The position numbers were made by a program, and so were the translations under genes. Below are positions 20,502 through 33,180 of a stretch of DNA of 64,000 nucleotides, piece after piece. This stretch comes from Xestospongia muta (lineage: Eukaryota > Porifera > Demospongiae > Haplosclerida > Petrosiidae), in NCBI GenBank assembly GCA_963693285.1, contig OY848928.1, positions 5,175,827 through 5,239,826 on the forward strand. Reading direction: 5' to 3'. Numbering within the stretch: the stretch's first letter is position 1; each line of letters opens with the position of its first letter. The notes beneath the pieces were generated by a model. The model was not told the origin of the DNA. It made no database searches and saw nothing but the letters and a program-made list of their open reading frames with translations.

Positions 20502-22552
20502 ATGGCGCATCCTAGTAAGTTTAGGGCTCCGTTTACGCCTATAATAAGATGTTCAGACGATGGAACAGGACTTCGTCCTGGTCTCATTCAACGCTATCAA
20601 GCAGCCATGGTATTAGGAGCGGTTGGAGATGCCTTTGGTTATAAAAATGGTCACTGGAAGAACAACAATAGTGCATACAAACTTCAAGATGAAGTCAAAA
20701 AAAAGGGAGGTGTTTATAGAATGATCATAAGTAAAGAAGATGGATTCAGTCTTTCAGCAAATTCCATAATGTATTTACATACAGCCCAAGCCCTTGCCTC
20801 TCCATGGAAAGACAAAGAAGAGCTTTATCAAGCAATTGCTAAGGAGTATTGCCAAGCTGCAATGGATTTTTATGGGCGTGGTCCCGGAGTGACTACCGTT
20901 CTAGGTATTGATCAACTCAGACCTGGGAGACCCAAAGGATACCATATTCCTTATAATCATTATGCCGGAGGGTCTGGTGCAGCTGTAAGAGCCTGTGCAG
21001 TAGGATTACTCTTTCCCCATCCAGAACAAATCCACGATCTGGTTGCCGTGGCAATCGAATCTGCTCGTATGACTCATAACAATATAATTGGTTGTCTGGG
21101 AGCGGTATCAGCAGCGTTATTTATCACTTATGCAATACAGGTCAGCTGATAGTCACATGACAACTACAATTATTCTAGAAATGCATTTAGTAAAAAAATG
21201 ATGGTTTTACCATTGAAAGTAAAACCATTGCAATACACGTTTATGAAACTATCTTGAGTTATAAACAAATTGTTGTTGATCTTAATCACTTAATGAGATA
21301 ACATTCCATTCATTTCCTTCAGGATAGGCCAAGAAGAGAGTGGGGTGCTGGTCTATTGTCTGTTCTTCCTTTTGTTAAGCTGTACTTAGAAGAGACCGGA
21401 AGAGATGTGGACCAATATATGGGAGAAGAATGGCACATATTTTATGAGACGTTGATCCAATATCTACATTCAAGGTGTATATTATCGGGTGATACAGGTG
21501 CTATCTTTCAATATAGTTTTAACATGTACGACAGAGATTCAACATTTCGCAAGTTCAATCACAGCGGACACCCAGGAGGCGGAGGACTTGATGTCATTAT
21601 TATTGTGTACGAAGCTCTTATGTACTCAATGGAATCGTGGGAAAAGCTATGTCACTATGGTATGTTCCATGGTGGAGATACAGACTGCACTGGCCTTATT
21701 GTTGCAGCAATATGGGGAGCTTCCTATGGATACGAGGGTGTCCCTAAGATTCACTACCACTACATGGAACATCTCGATCCCCTTTTTAAAGTCGGTGTCA
21801 AGTTATATGATAAAGCATTTGGACTACCTTTACCTCCAAGAATTCCTTCCTTACTTGATTCCGATATAACAGTTGGCGAGCCTGGACATAGTCCTGAAGA
21901 ACTCGAGAAATTTGCTAGAGAAGATAAAGCTATTTTGACTGAGCCTTCATTTAGTGGAAGTAAAGCTTCACCTTTGCATTTGCTAGAAGATATTTATCTG
22001 AAAAAGTCAGAAGAGACAAGTGCTGAATTGAAATCATCGAAAGAGGAGAGTGAAGATTCAAAAGCATCGATGGAAATCATTACTGCTCAATCTAGTTCTA
22101 CTAAATCGAAACAAGAAATTACAGATTTAAAAAAGATAGAATATATTGCATCAAATGAACAAGACACCAATGCTACTAATAAATCATCATTGAAGCAAGA
22201 AGTGAAAGAGAAGATGGAAGACTATACTAGCAACGATTATTACAGCATATTGTCATCAAAACAAGATGTTAATGGTTGTTTAGAAACTGTTACTGAAATT
22301 TTTAATACTACAGTTTTAAATCAAGAAGGTGAAGCAGTCATTGCTCATTGTAATATCACTACTGAGGTACCATTATTGGAATCTACAGATATTAATGATA
22401 AAGAAAGACTCAACAATCGAGAGAATAATAATAAAGATTCTATTACTACTAAGACTGAGGTATTACAAGTAGAGAAATGCAAGTTACAAACAAAGCACAA
22501 TTCTCTTGCTATAACTAATGGAGACAAAGAAAAGGAAGGAACCCATTTATAG
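20502..22552 (+). CDS. ADPRH: ADP-ribosylarginine hydrolase-like protein, probably catalytically impaired, with long tail
   Basis: Two exons, 20502-21140 and 21323-22552, give 622 residues. Residues about 30-375 follow ARH1/ADPRH: QAAMVLGAVGDAFGYKNGHW, GIDQLRPGRPKGYHIPYN, HYAGGSGAAVRACAVGLLFP, ESARMTHNN, MFHGGDTDCTGL. ARH1 removes ADP-ribose from arginine using two Mg ions. The C-terminal metal motif is kept (Asp332 and Asp334 in GGDTDCT). The N-terminal motif, SDDT in ARH1, reads S-A-N-S at 85-88, so both metal-binding Asp residues are gone. Vertebrate ARH2/ADPRHL1 is likewise regarded as deficient in hydrolase activity. Residues about 390-622 are a Lys/Glu/Ser/Thr-rich, probably disordered tail not found in ARH1. 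Confidence 0.9.
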
Positions 22553-22763
22553 ATTATTAAACAAAATAGTTTTTTTTCAATTTTAAAGTAATTTTGAATA
22601 CATCTTTTAATAAAAGACTCAAAATTGACTTTTGGTAAATAATACATCTTATAATAAACAAAACCCTATTTCATATTTGTTACAAAGTTTGTTGAGTCTC
22701 TGGGAAGAAGAGGAGGAGGGATTTATACTGGATTGGTATTCTTTCAGCTGGTTGTTTAGAAGT

Positions 22764-23321
22764 TTACACTATTTGTTGAAACGTCACATCACACAAATCG
22801 ATATGATTGTATCCTGCATGACAAGGATTTGGAGACTTACATTTGTTGCATGGATTATACTGTTGACATCCATTAGTCACTGTCATGGTAACTGTAGCAT
22901 CTTTATACTTGCAGTAACCATGGTTATTAGGATCAATACAAGTGATATGAAATTGTCGACGGCATTTATTTGTTGGACAACTAGAACAATCCTTTTGACA
23001 TTCATTAGCACTATTACAATCATAACAATATCCTCCAGTACAAGTAGAGTTACTACCACTACATGTACAGGTGTCTCCTGATCAAAACTAGGAACCATCT
23101 GATGGAGCTCCACAGTTACCTGGTTCAGAGCCACAAATGGCATATCCTCCTTGAGCTGAAGAGTGGTGAGTAGCCGTGGCAACCCATCTGAACATGGTAG
23201 CATATTCTGGGGGCACTTTAGGTCCAAAGATTATATTAGCTGGTGGTTTCAGACACTTTCCAAATGTTATTGATAGTAGCAAAAAGACGACCAAAAGGAG
23301 AAGCATAGTTTGTGAAGACAT
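22764..23321 (-). CDS. Small Cys-rich secreted protein with a 42-nt intron
   Basis: Two exons, 23321-23120 and 23077-22764, give 171 residues. The first 20 or so residues are a signal peptide (MSSQTMLLLLVVFLLLSITF). The mature part begins KCLKPPANIIFGPKVPPEYA and passes into a Cys-rich region (CTCSGSNSTCTGGYCYDCNS, ECQKDCSSCPTNKC, CQQYNPCNKCKSPNPC). Reading straight through gives stops TAG (23088-23090) and TGA (23082-23084). Both lie inside a 42-nt GT-AG intron (23078-23119, donor GTAACT, acceptor ATCAG) whose removal keeps the frame. No known domain is recognised; a disulphide-rich extracellular role is likely. The alternative is a pseudogene with two stops. Confidence 0.65.
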
Positions 23322-23374
23322 TGTGTTGACTTAGTTAATACTAGACAGCATGCAACCTATACTCTCTTGGAGTA

Positions 23375-23480
23375 TGTGATATAACTACATAAATCATGTG
23401 ATATAACTACATATATCATGTGATATTACTATATATATATATATATCATGTGATATAACTGTATATATCATGTGATATGG
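23375..23480. repeat. Imperfect tandem repeat ATCATGTGATATAACTACAT
   Basis: About four copies of a 20-30 bp AT-rich unit with an internal (AT)n run, just upstream of the Cys-rich gene on its promoter side. Confidence 0.75.
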
Positions 23481-23672
23481 ACAACACTCATCAGTTCCTT
23501 CAATACTAATATCCTTATCTCACATTTTAGTTTTTGATCATTATTTTTGTTTAATGTCTGTTCATTTTTAATTTACTGTTCTGATATAAATTTTGTCAAT
23601 TCTTTTATGTATAGTTAGTGTTGTGTGTGAATATATGATGATGAGTTGAATATATAATTGTGATACTTGTAA

Positions 23673-25262
23673 TCATGAGAACATGTCATCATAACCAGGT
23701 GGAGGAAGATGATCAGGATCTGGCCTGAAATAGAAAAACAAAAACAATTTAAATGCCATAAATATTGTGTGTAATTGATGCACTATAGATCTAATCGCTC
23801 AATTGAGTTGTTCCTCTTACCCGCCGTACATTGCTCCTCCTCCTCCTCTGCCTCCAAATCGTCCAGGTCCACCTCGTCCAGGATGAAACCTTGGCTCAAA
23901 CGGTGATACAGGATCAAATCGAGCACCTGGTGGATGAAACCTACAATATCGTACAATAATTAGTACTAACATTAGATCCTTATACTCACACTGGTGGTCT
24001 GGGTCCTATACCTGGTCCAAATCGTCTTCTCTCTCTCAAAGGATCCATGATCATTCCTCCAGGACCCCTAATAATATCACAATATACATATACATTAATA
24101 ACAGCAGTACTAACCCAAATGGTGACAAGTCCCCAGCTCCTAAACCAAAAGGATCAACGTCACCTCTATAATAATAAATAAAGTTATAAATTGTCATGTA
24201 TTATTAACCTCATTGGTTCCACTAAGTGTATAGGCTGATGTTCACCGCTCATTCTTGGAGGGTCACGCCTCCTACGAGGTTGTTTCTCTTCATCTTCGTC
24301 ATGTTCAATTCTAAAGAGAGCAAATACTAGTACCCAATTCTCCTTATAAGGAAATTAAGATTTTTATAATGCAGACCTTATTGACGATATGTCAGTATCT
24401 ACTTGAGGTGGATTGATAGAAAATGGATCTTCTTCCTTTTTAGTTTGTTTTGTTTGTTCTTCCTCTTTCTCACTAATAGAAGACGATATCTATTATCAAT
24501 TATTATTGATTTTATAATGATAGTATCGTCTTATAGAGATGTAATATTAAATATGCTTACATTTTCAATTTCATTGTGATCTCTTTATTGAGCGTAGAAA
24601 ATAATTGTAAGACATTCTTTAAATTGGACGTTGTGATTATTGGTTGCTCACTCTGTCTTTCTTTAGTATATAGTGTTACAGGTAATGACAAAGTGATAAC
24701 ATCGGAAAGTTTGTCTGATGACTATAACAACAAGGAAAAATAATAACAATAACAATAACAATAATATAACAATATAACATAATGCCATCATATTAAATAG
24801 GAACAATGTTGATCAATGGTCATCAATCGTTCCTTAATTGGGTATACATTGTACTTACAATACCATATGTTCACTTACTATAGCATTAATTAACAGTTGA
24901 TCTCCCAGGGGCAATATCTTTATTAAACAAACTCTTTTTCTATGTCTCTGATGATATTGTAGTACATACACATCCTGAAAATCATTCCAGCCTTTCGGAA
25001 GGCTGGGATTAGTGGGTGTGGCTACAGGTTTTGTTTCAGAGATATTATCAGTACATGATTCAAATCCCTATGTAGATATACACTAACAGATATTCCAATT
25101 AATGTCTCATACTTCTTCTCTTGTTGCTATGCAATCAAATTCTTCAGCTAATAAACTTGCATGAAGAGCTAACACGATTGCATCATTTGCTGACTTCACT
25201 TGTGACTCCTCCAATGCTCTTTCGTAAATGGTGTCCACAGAAATTGTTGCTGGTTCAACCAT
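23673..25262 (-). CDS. PSMF1: Proteasome inhibitor/regulator PI31
   Basis: Nine exons: 25262-25113, 25067-24879, 24721-24561, 24472-24377, 24310-24209, 24165-24115, 24067-23990, 23940-23821, 23724-23673; 332 residues. PI31 binds the 20S proteasome and the F-box protein FBXO7. The N-terminal FP domain is recognisable (AIVLALHASLLAEEFDCIA, LPKGWNDFQDVYVLQYHQRH). After an acidic linker, the Pro/Gly/Arg-rich C-terminal half carries the family signatures: DPFGLGAGDLSPFG, GPGGMIMDPLRERRRFGPG, HPPGARFDPVSPFEPRFHPG, and the terminal PDPDHLPPPGYDDMFS, matching the vertebrate ending PNPDHLPPPGYDDMYL. The repeated DPF/FDP segments are the proteasome-binding type. Most introns are 41-105 nt; two are longer. 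Confidence 0.95.
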
Positions 25263-25343
25263 TTTGTTGTGCAATATGCTAAATTTTAGATAGTTAATCA
25301 GTTAAATTTATTTACTTTGGAGGTTAATTGTGGGCGTGACAGG

Positions 25344-25360
25344 AACTGGTTAAACCGGTT
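25344..25360. promoter_or_regulatory. Two adjacent Grainyhead/CP2-like sites upstream of PSMF1
   Basis: AACTGGTT and AACCGGTT lie one base apart about 85-100 bp upstream of the PSMF1 ATG. AACCGGTT is the palindromic Grainyhead/LSF consensus. Functional use is inference. Confidence 0.3.
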
Positions 25361-25502
25361 TTAGACGGACGACAGCGTGCTAAGAAGGTCGCTTAGGGAG
25401 TGGTTCTTCCCCTTCCGAAATCTGAATTTCGAGACGCCTTTCTTTCTTGCTTTCTTGGCGAGTGTGCGCCCTTACAGACGTTTTGGAGAAGTTATTACGC
25501 TG

Positions 25503-27763
25503 ATGAGCAGGAACAAAAGAGTTAGTAAGTGTGTAGAAATTATAAGAACTATTTTTAGAGTAGAATTTGTTGTGATTTCGTAGCTGTACTGGAGAGCTTC
25601 TTTACTGAGTTTTTAGTACTCGTGCAATAGATATAATGACTAGTTACTTTGACAATACTGTAGTAAATTAATATATATATGCTTTAAATTTTAATACATG
25701 GTGGTTCTGTTTCAAGCCTAGCTTTTCATTAACAATCCTTAATTTTTATGATCTATTATACTATACCATTGTAAGTTGACTTTAAACTATCCCAATGTAA
25801 CTTGATTTTAAAACTATCCCATTGTGTGTACTGATATTTTCCTTACATTACTTTCATGTAACCACACTTAACCACAGTCAGACATCTGTTAGACATAAAT
25901 CGTATCATAGCAACATTTCCCTTGGTTGCTATTGTAACAAGATTGATGCTGAATAGGTTTCCATTGTTTAACTTCCTAGTTTCTTTCATACAGACACGTA
26001 CCATAATGGCTCTATTTAAAGAAACCTTGTTAAAAATAATTTTGTTTATAATGAGACCTCAGTATTAATGATAAAATTTAATATTTCTTCTAATTAGTGA
26101 AGCACACCCTGTAACTTACATAGTTAGTTAGACTAATGAGTTTCATTGTGTTTTATGTATTTAGAATGTTAAAATATATATTTCTATAACTACATTTTAT
26201 GATATATCCTTTTGAGAAGTTTCGTCCAGTTTGAAAAATTCTCTACAATATTAACACCTACATAGTCTTGTCTTTACTCCACACACACACACCACAAATT
26301 ATAAAACTTCCTTTCAAGATCCTCTTTAATGCATATTGTCATAACTAGAGACATTGGAGCATGTCATACTACATTACTTCATAGGGAGTGAAATACCTGT
26401 GTAATGTATCCATTGTCAGAACACATGCTCTTTGACATACATATTAGGTCATAAAAACACTCCTCCATGTCATAATAGTAGACACACATATTTGCAGAAG
26501 TAGAGACATGATGTCACTCCAGCTGATGTTTTGTCAACAGGACTACACTTTAATTAGCATTAAACAATGCACATGTATATTATGTTATGATGTGTGTGTG
26601 TAACACAGTTGACATTGGGACGTCTTAGCTGTGGTATTTAGTGCATGGTTGTTGATTATAACGTGTTGACTTTTTGGGATAGCATACAATCTTGTATTAT
26701 TTATAAAACAAGTATGTTGTCTACAATCTGGATGTTAGTTATTCTCAGTGACATAATGATATCATTATATGCTATAGTTTATAGAAGGATGTTGACTTTA
26801 TCTGTCGTGTTGACCCTACTGTTATTTGTTGATTGTTGATATCACTTTCTATACTGTTAGTATTACACTGAACTATACTGGTAGTTATCAGAGTATGTTA
26901 ATACTGTCATGTAAAAGTGAAGTCTTCTGTTTTGAGTCATCCAGTTGATATTGGTTGTCTCCTATAGTGTGAGACTTGAATTGTCGGTAATATGTGTACA
27001 ATATTGTGTGATTCTAAAGAACAGTGTGTATACTGTATGTGTCTATTGATGATTCTATTGGATGAGTTAGTGAATACTTTGTACATTGATGTGTAATTTG
27101 TAGCATCTAATTCTTCTCAGACTATAACACAATACTGATATTAGTTTACTGGTATCTACTTTTAGCTGTTACCTTCAAATGGATACTGTATTGTTTTTTG
27201 GCGTATATAATGTAGTACTAGGTAATGTAATTGTTAGGGCAATTCCTTCATTTATTGATCTAATGAACCAATCATTTATAGTAGATGTGATATATCCTAT
27301 AATAACTGATGTTATTTATTTTGTTATGGTAAGTATAGCCAACATGTTTATTATGTCTCTTTGATCTGAAGGAATTTAATTATCATCATGTAGTCTATAT
27401 ATGTGGTTTGGTTAAAGACATTTACAGCTTCCACTAATTGATGACTAAATAGGAAGTGAGACAAGCTTGTATTCCTTGACTATTAACTTACAGGATGTGG
27501 TTATCTGATGTATGGTTGCTACATCAGATAGAGAATGGATAGATGGATAGCAGGATAAATGGATGGATGAATCAATGGATAACTGATTTACATAACATGA
27601 TCTTGGTTTGTTGTTTACTTTTACGTTTCTTTTTTCCATTTCAGGCTTACTGCAGATTTGGTCAAACGTTTATGGAGTTTGTGAAGGCAAGCTGCGGAGA
27701 TTGGTGCAGAGCTCAGCACGTGTGAACCATCGTGATCTCACCAAACCTGACAAACCAGACTGA
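25503..27763 (+). CDS. Possible small spliced gene of 46 residues
   Basis: An ATG at 25503 (MSRNKRV) reaches a good donor (GTAAGTG) after 25524. A consensus acceptor at 27643-27644 (polypyrimidine then CAG) opens an exon that reads in the matching phase as LLQIWSNVYGVCEGKLRRLV and on to KPDKPD, with a stop at 27761-27763. The proteins join to 46 residues, Lys/Arg-rich and Trp-containing. The start lies 240 bp from the PSMF1 start and points away, which would make a divergent pair. No family recognised. The ORF is short and the intron long for this locus, so it could instead be a non-coding or 5' UTR exon pair, possibly belonging to PTP4A. Confidence 0.35.
25561..27600. other. Long AT-rich interval, no recognisable gene
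   Basis: No conserved coding block on either strand. A GATGGAT-type repeat lies at 27533-27585. The whole interval may be the intron of the small gene above. Confidence 0.5.
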
Positions 27764-28323
27764 CTAGTTTTCTTTGCCACTCCCCCTCCCTCCTCCCTCC
27801 CTCCCTCCCTCCTCCTTCCCCCTTTAGTTCAAATCGTTGGGCCTCAGCCCAATAGGACACACACACACTTATTAATTGGACTGTGTGGAATCCTCCATTA
27901 TTTGTGACTCATTGTGGCCACCAGTTCCTGCTATTAGGAGTTAATTAAACCTTTTATTGGTAGCATTATATTGCTACTATTGACTGGTATGGGATAAGGG
28001 TATACCCCTGTCCTTATCACCTTTAATTAATATTTCAGTCATCATAATAGGAGTGAATAGAATTTGGAAGTTGCATCATTTTCCGTGAGCTAAAGAGAAT
28101 ATTATTATTTTATTGTTATTTATTTATTTGCTGTTAATTTTGATTTCTGGAGCTTTTCATTCAAATTTTCAAATCATCTCTAATTATTTCTCCATCTCTT
28201 TTGCTCAAATTTATCTCCTCAGAGTTTTAGAACTCAAATAAATCTTATAATATTTAGATATTGATTGTATCATTGTGTTTTTCTTCTTTCTGTAATTCTT
28301 CATTATTGTCCAGTACTCATCTA
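27764..28323. other. Intergenic upstream of PTP4A, with a CCCT-rich tract
   Basis: 27780-27825 is an almost pure pyrimidine run (CCCTCC units). Sequence further on is AT-rich and presumably holds the PTP4A promoter and 5' UTR. Confidence 0.5.
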
Positions 28324-29349
<1,026 letters not shown>

Positions 29350-29675
29350 CTAGCACATGACATCTATATGATCACCTCCACAAATATACCATTGATCTGT
29401 TGTTGAGGTCATTGATGGCTACATTGGGGTAGCCCCTATAATTAATGAACTTAATTATTAACTTTGTCTTGAGGTAAAATTGCTATTTCAATCATGCACC
29501 ATTATTAATTATTATTATAAGAGCAAAATTGTTTCAAATGTGTATGTGTATTATATTATTAATTATTAGTAAATAAAGTTATTTGTTATTTTATTATCAC
29601 AGATGTAGATTTATTTCTTGTAAATGTTTTATTGTAAAAATGCTATTTATTATAACCTCTATGGTATGCTGTTAC

Positions 29676-29684
29676 TATAAATAG
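29676..29684 (+). promoter_or_regulatory. TATA box of TRIM copy 1, conserved in all five copies
   Basis: TATAAATAG lies about 140 bp before the coding start and is followed by a palindrome GCTATTAATAGC. The same TATAAATAG is found at 33396, 37193, 40928 and 44612 before the other copies. A 5' UTR exon ends near 29763 (AAG then GTAAGG) and a roughly 52-nt intron precedes the coding exon (acceptor TTTCTAG). Confidence 0.6.
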
Positions 29685-29822
29685 ACTGTGCTATTAATAG
29701 CACTATCATATGACTGTTTACTTAGTGCTGTGTGGAGCTAAATAGTTCATTTTAAATACCAAGGTAAGGATGGTGCTGTATTATTGTTTAATGTCTATTC
29801 TCTCCTTCTTTCTAGTAATACA

Positions 29823-31985
29823 ATGGCTACTATTACTACTGAACCTGACTCTTGTGATCCTCCATGTAGTACTACCTCCTACCTATGTTCTCATAAACAA
29901 CCACACCCCTATAATGACCCTCGTCTCCTCTCCTGTCTTCATTCCTTCTGTAAGACATGTTTAACAGATCTTGTTAACTCAACCAATACTACTATCATAT
30001 GTCCTACCTGTTATGAACCAACATTACTTCCTAATAACTCTGGAGTTGATAACCTACCATGTAATCTCAGATTGGTCCATGAAATAGAGGCTACTACCAT
30101 CATTGCTAAGGCTAATTCTATTGTCTGTGAAGGATGTGTAACTGATCAACCAGCAATAGTCTACTGTGTTGACTGTGAGGAGTTTATCTGTAAAGACTGT
30201 GAGGATATACATAAAAGGAGAAGGAATATGCTTTATCATGAACTACTCCAAGTTGGTGATCTCAATGTATCTTCCCTTCTAACTAAAACCAAACCATCGT
30301 TCTGTCCTCGTCATCCTAAAGAACCACTAGACCTTTACTGTCAAGTGTGCCATACTATTACCTGTCGATTATGTGTTATTACTGGTCATGTTGGTCATAC
30401 TTGTACTGACCTTGATCAGGTAGCTGACAGTAACAAACAAGAACTACAACAATGTCTCCTACCATTGACTACTGCTATATCAAAGCTACAGTCCTCTCAG
30501 GAGAAGAACACTGCTGCTCAACTTCAATTGAAAGAGAATACAGAACATGTAAAAGCAGCTATTGAATCAACTTTTGAAGCTCTCTACACTGCTCTTAGAA
30601 AACGTAAGGAGAAACTTCTTCAAAAATTACATAAGGTGTCTTCTGTCAAACAAACTAGACTAAAGATGAAGAGAGATGAGATAGTGAGAGCAGCAGAGAA
30701 GTTGAGTTCATCAGTTAATGTAATTGAGTCAACAGTATCTACTTACACATCATCAGAATTAGTGTCAGTCTGTGACACACTCAAAACCTACCTCCAAAAA
30801 AAGATCAACCACTATGATGTCAATATTACTCAGTCTCTCAGTGTTAGTAGCAGCGAGATTGAGTTCTCTGTAGATCCAAAGGTTCTTGTAACTGATGTAG
30901 ATCAGTTTGGAGAGGTAGAATCTAGTGTTGATCTATCTTCTAGTGTCATCATTGGTCCACAGATACCTCGAGCTATTGCTGGTAAGAAACATACAGTTAT
31001 TCTAGAGACTAGAAATGAGGAAGGTGGTCATTGGAAGAAGGGAGGAGAGAAGGTCAAGGTGACATTAGTAGACAAAGATAAAAGTGATCACTCAATCAAT
31101 GGAACAGTACTGGACGAAGGTACTGGTCAATACGAGTTGTCTTTGACTCCACCCTCTCCTGGTACATATGAGGTTTATGTAACTATTGACAATGAACACG
31201 TCAAGAATAGTCCATTTACACTGTATGCTAGACCATATCGAGATTATCGTCAACTGAAAGAACCTGTTAGAGTATACAAGATAGAACAACAACCTAGTGG
31301 TGTATGTACTTCATCTGATGGAACTGTGTATTTTGCATGTGATACTGCAGTATACAAATATAAGAAAGATGGAAATCTAATAGCTCGTATTGGTATAGAT
31401 GAAGGTAATGTTAAATTTAAACTATGCAACTGGGGTATAGCTGTTAAAGGAGATGTTTTATATGTTGCTAACAGTGGTGCAAGTAAGATTATTAAACTAA
31501 CTACCACTGGAGAGTTAATAGAACAATTTGGAGAATTTCAATGTGTTTGTGGTATAACAATAGATGAAGAGGACAAGATATATGTTACAGATAAAAACGG
31601 TATCCATATTTTTAACTCTGATGGAACCATCCTGAGGACTATAATGTGTTCGTCATGCAGAGGTCTTACTTTAGATCCCAGTGGTAATATTCATATTATA
31701 TGTTATAGAAATGAAGGTTATGTTGCAGTTTATTCTCAGACTGGTAAATTTCTTAGAGATTATGGCAAAGGACACTTAAAGAGTCCATGGGGTATAGCAG
31801 TAGATGAGGAAGGATATAGTTTAGTGAGTGAGTACATACGTGGTGGTCAACTCAAGATCTTCAGTCCTGAGTATAAACTAATTCATAGTATAGGTAATTT
31901 ACAACTTAGTGCTGGTGTGTGTATTGATAATGACTCTAATATTTTTGTTACTAGTCAGAGTGATAAGAAAGTTTACAAGTTTTAA
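29823..31985 (+). CDS. TRIM-NHL protein, array copy 1 (intact)
   Basis: A single coding exon of 720 residues. The ATG at 29823 is chosen because an in-frame upstream extension crosses a 5' UTR splice acceptor. Domains in order: RING finger (about 11-66, HSFCKTC ... CPTC), two B-boxes (about 100-140, CEGC ... FICKDCEDIHKRRR; and about 160-195, CPRHPKEPLDLYCQVCHTIT), a coiled coil (about 205-330), a filamin/ABP280 Ig-like repeat (about 360-480, ending NSPFTLYARPY), and NHL beta-propeller repeats (about 490-720, with GIAVDEEGYSLVSEY-type blades). The architecture is that of class VII TRIMs (TRIM2/3/71), which act as E3 ubiquitin ligases or RNA regulators. Orthology to one vertebrate gene is not claimed. 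Confidence 0.92.
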   Translation: MATITTEPDSCDPPCSTTSYLCSHKQPHPYNDPRLLSCLHSFCKTCLTDLVNSTNTTIICPTCYEPTLLPNNSGVDNLPCNLRLVHEIEATTIIAKANSIVCEGCVTDQPAIVYCVDCEEFICKDCEDIHKRRRNMLYHELLQVGDLNVSSLLTKTKPSFCPRHPKEPLDLYCQVCHTITCRLCVITGHVGHTCTDLDQVADSNKQELQQCLLPLTTAISKLQSSQEKNTAAQLQLKENTEHVKAAIESTFEALYTALRKRKEKLLQKLHKVSSVKQTRLKMKRDEIVRAAEKLSSSVNVIESTVSTYTSSELVSVCDTLKTYLQKKINHYDVNITQSLSVSSSEIEFSVDPKVLVTDVDQFGEVESSVDLSSSVIIGPQIPRAIAGKKHTVILETRNEEGGHWKKGGEKVKVTLVDKDKSDHSINGTVLDEGTGQYELSLTPPSPGTYEVYVTIDNEHVKNSPFTLYARPYRDYRQLKEPVRVYKIEQQPSGVCTSSDGTVYFACDTAVYKYKKDGNLIARIGIDEGNVKFKLCNWGIAVKGDVLYVANSGASKIIKLTTTGELIEQFGEFQCVCGITIDEEDKIYVTDKNGIHIFNSDGTILRTIMCSSCRGLTLDPSGNIHIICYRNEGYVAVYSQTGKFLRDYGKGHLKSPWGIAVDEEGYSLVSEYIRGGQLKIFSPEYKLIHSIGNLQLSAGVCIDNDSNIFVTSQSDKKVYKF

Positions 31986-32037
31986 GTGTTATTATCAATG
32001 ACTAGTTTAATTTTAAGACATTTTTGTAATCATTAAT

Positions 32038-33180
32038 TCAATGTTTAATACAGACAGTTTTGACTTCTGTGTAAAAATCCAATGAATCTTTGAGACCTTC
32101 CCGTCCAATACCAGAATACTTACAACCACCAAATGGTACATTGAGATCTCTAATTAACCAACAGTTCACCCACACAGTACCTACCTGAGAGAAAGAGGAG
32201 ATGGTATGAGCTTACCCTATGATGGAGACTAACCTCTAGTGCCTGAGAGACACAATGAGTTCTACCAGAGTTCTCTGTCCACAGACTAGCACATAATCCA
32301 TATTTAACAGAATTAGCTCTTTGGATTACCTAATAAATGAGAACACACACATATAGAATGTATTAGATAAAATGTATACCTCCTGACTTCTTCTTCAGTT
32401 TTAAATGGTACAATACAAGTTACTGGTCCAAATATCTCTTCAGTCATTAATCGACTCTCATCAGAAACATTAGTGATTACCATAGGATGCATGAAGTAAC
32501 CCTAAGGAATACAATAATGTCATATAAAGAGTATATAACAATACTGACATTTTTATTTTTGTCAGGTAGATGTAGTTCTTCTAATCCACAATGGATGGTG
32601 CAGCCCTCCTTCTTAGCTAGCTCAACATAAGACTGAACCTTTAATAATTATGTATTAACTGATAATGTAGATTGTAAGTTGAGGCAGACCTTTGCTAAAT
32701 GTTCTTTAGTATTAAGTGCACCTAACATGTTATTAGAATCATCTGGATCACCAACTTTAATATTTCTATAATAAATCATTAATAAAGTTAGCATTAATAA
32801 TAGAAGCTGTACTATATATTATATGATGAACTAGTACTTACTTGGCCAGCTGTACATATCTGTCCACAAATGTATCAAAGATGTCCTCCTGGACAAAGAT
32901 ACGTGATGTTGTCAGACACACCTCTCCCTGATTAATAAATGCAGACCTAATCATTACTGGTAGACACTTATCAAGATTGACATCAGCAAAGACAATACCG
33001 GCATTTTTACCGCCAAGCTGTAATAGTGTAGGCAAATTTGATTGGTGGGTATTTCTATAGTCTGGCTAACCTCAAGTGATAATTTTTTACAATATGGTGC
33101 TGAGACTCACTGTATTCTCTCTCCAGTAGCTGTACTACCAGTAAAGGAGATTATAGAAACATCTGGATGAGTAACGAGGA
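32038..33180 (-). pseudogene. ALDH8A1 pseudogene fragment A
   Basis: Minus-strand copies of ALDH8A1 exons 10 to 4 (part), retaining intron positions, so it arose by DNA duplication and not by retrotransposition. Exons 1-3 and the start of exon 4 are absent. An in-frame TGA (33107-33109) replaces an Arg CGA of exon 4. The terminal codons differ from the intact gene (TGA near 32038). It lies immediately 3' of TRIM copy 1. Confidence 0.85.

Noticed and set aside
22345..23081. Other frames over the ARH tail and Cys-rich gene
   Set aside because: No domain, no splice support, antisense to better-supported coding sequence.
23091..23119. Stop-codon readthrough or selenocysteine TGA in the Cys-rich gene
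   Set aside because: A normal GT-AG intron explains both stops more simply.
22883..23227. 114-residue Val/Leu-rich frame overlapping the Cys-rich gene
   Set aside because: Shifted frame. The true frame has a signal peptide and regular Cys spacing once the 42-nt intron is removed.
26645..27364. Hydrophobic short frames between PSMF1 and PTP4A
   Set aside because: AT-rich sequence gives chance membrane-like frames; no conserved motif or splice structure.
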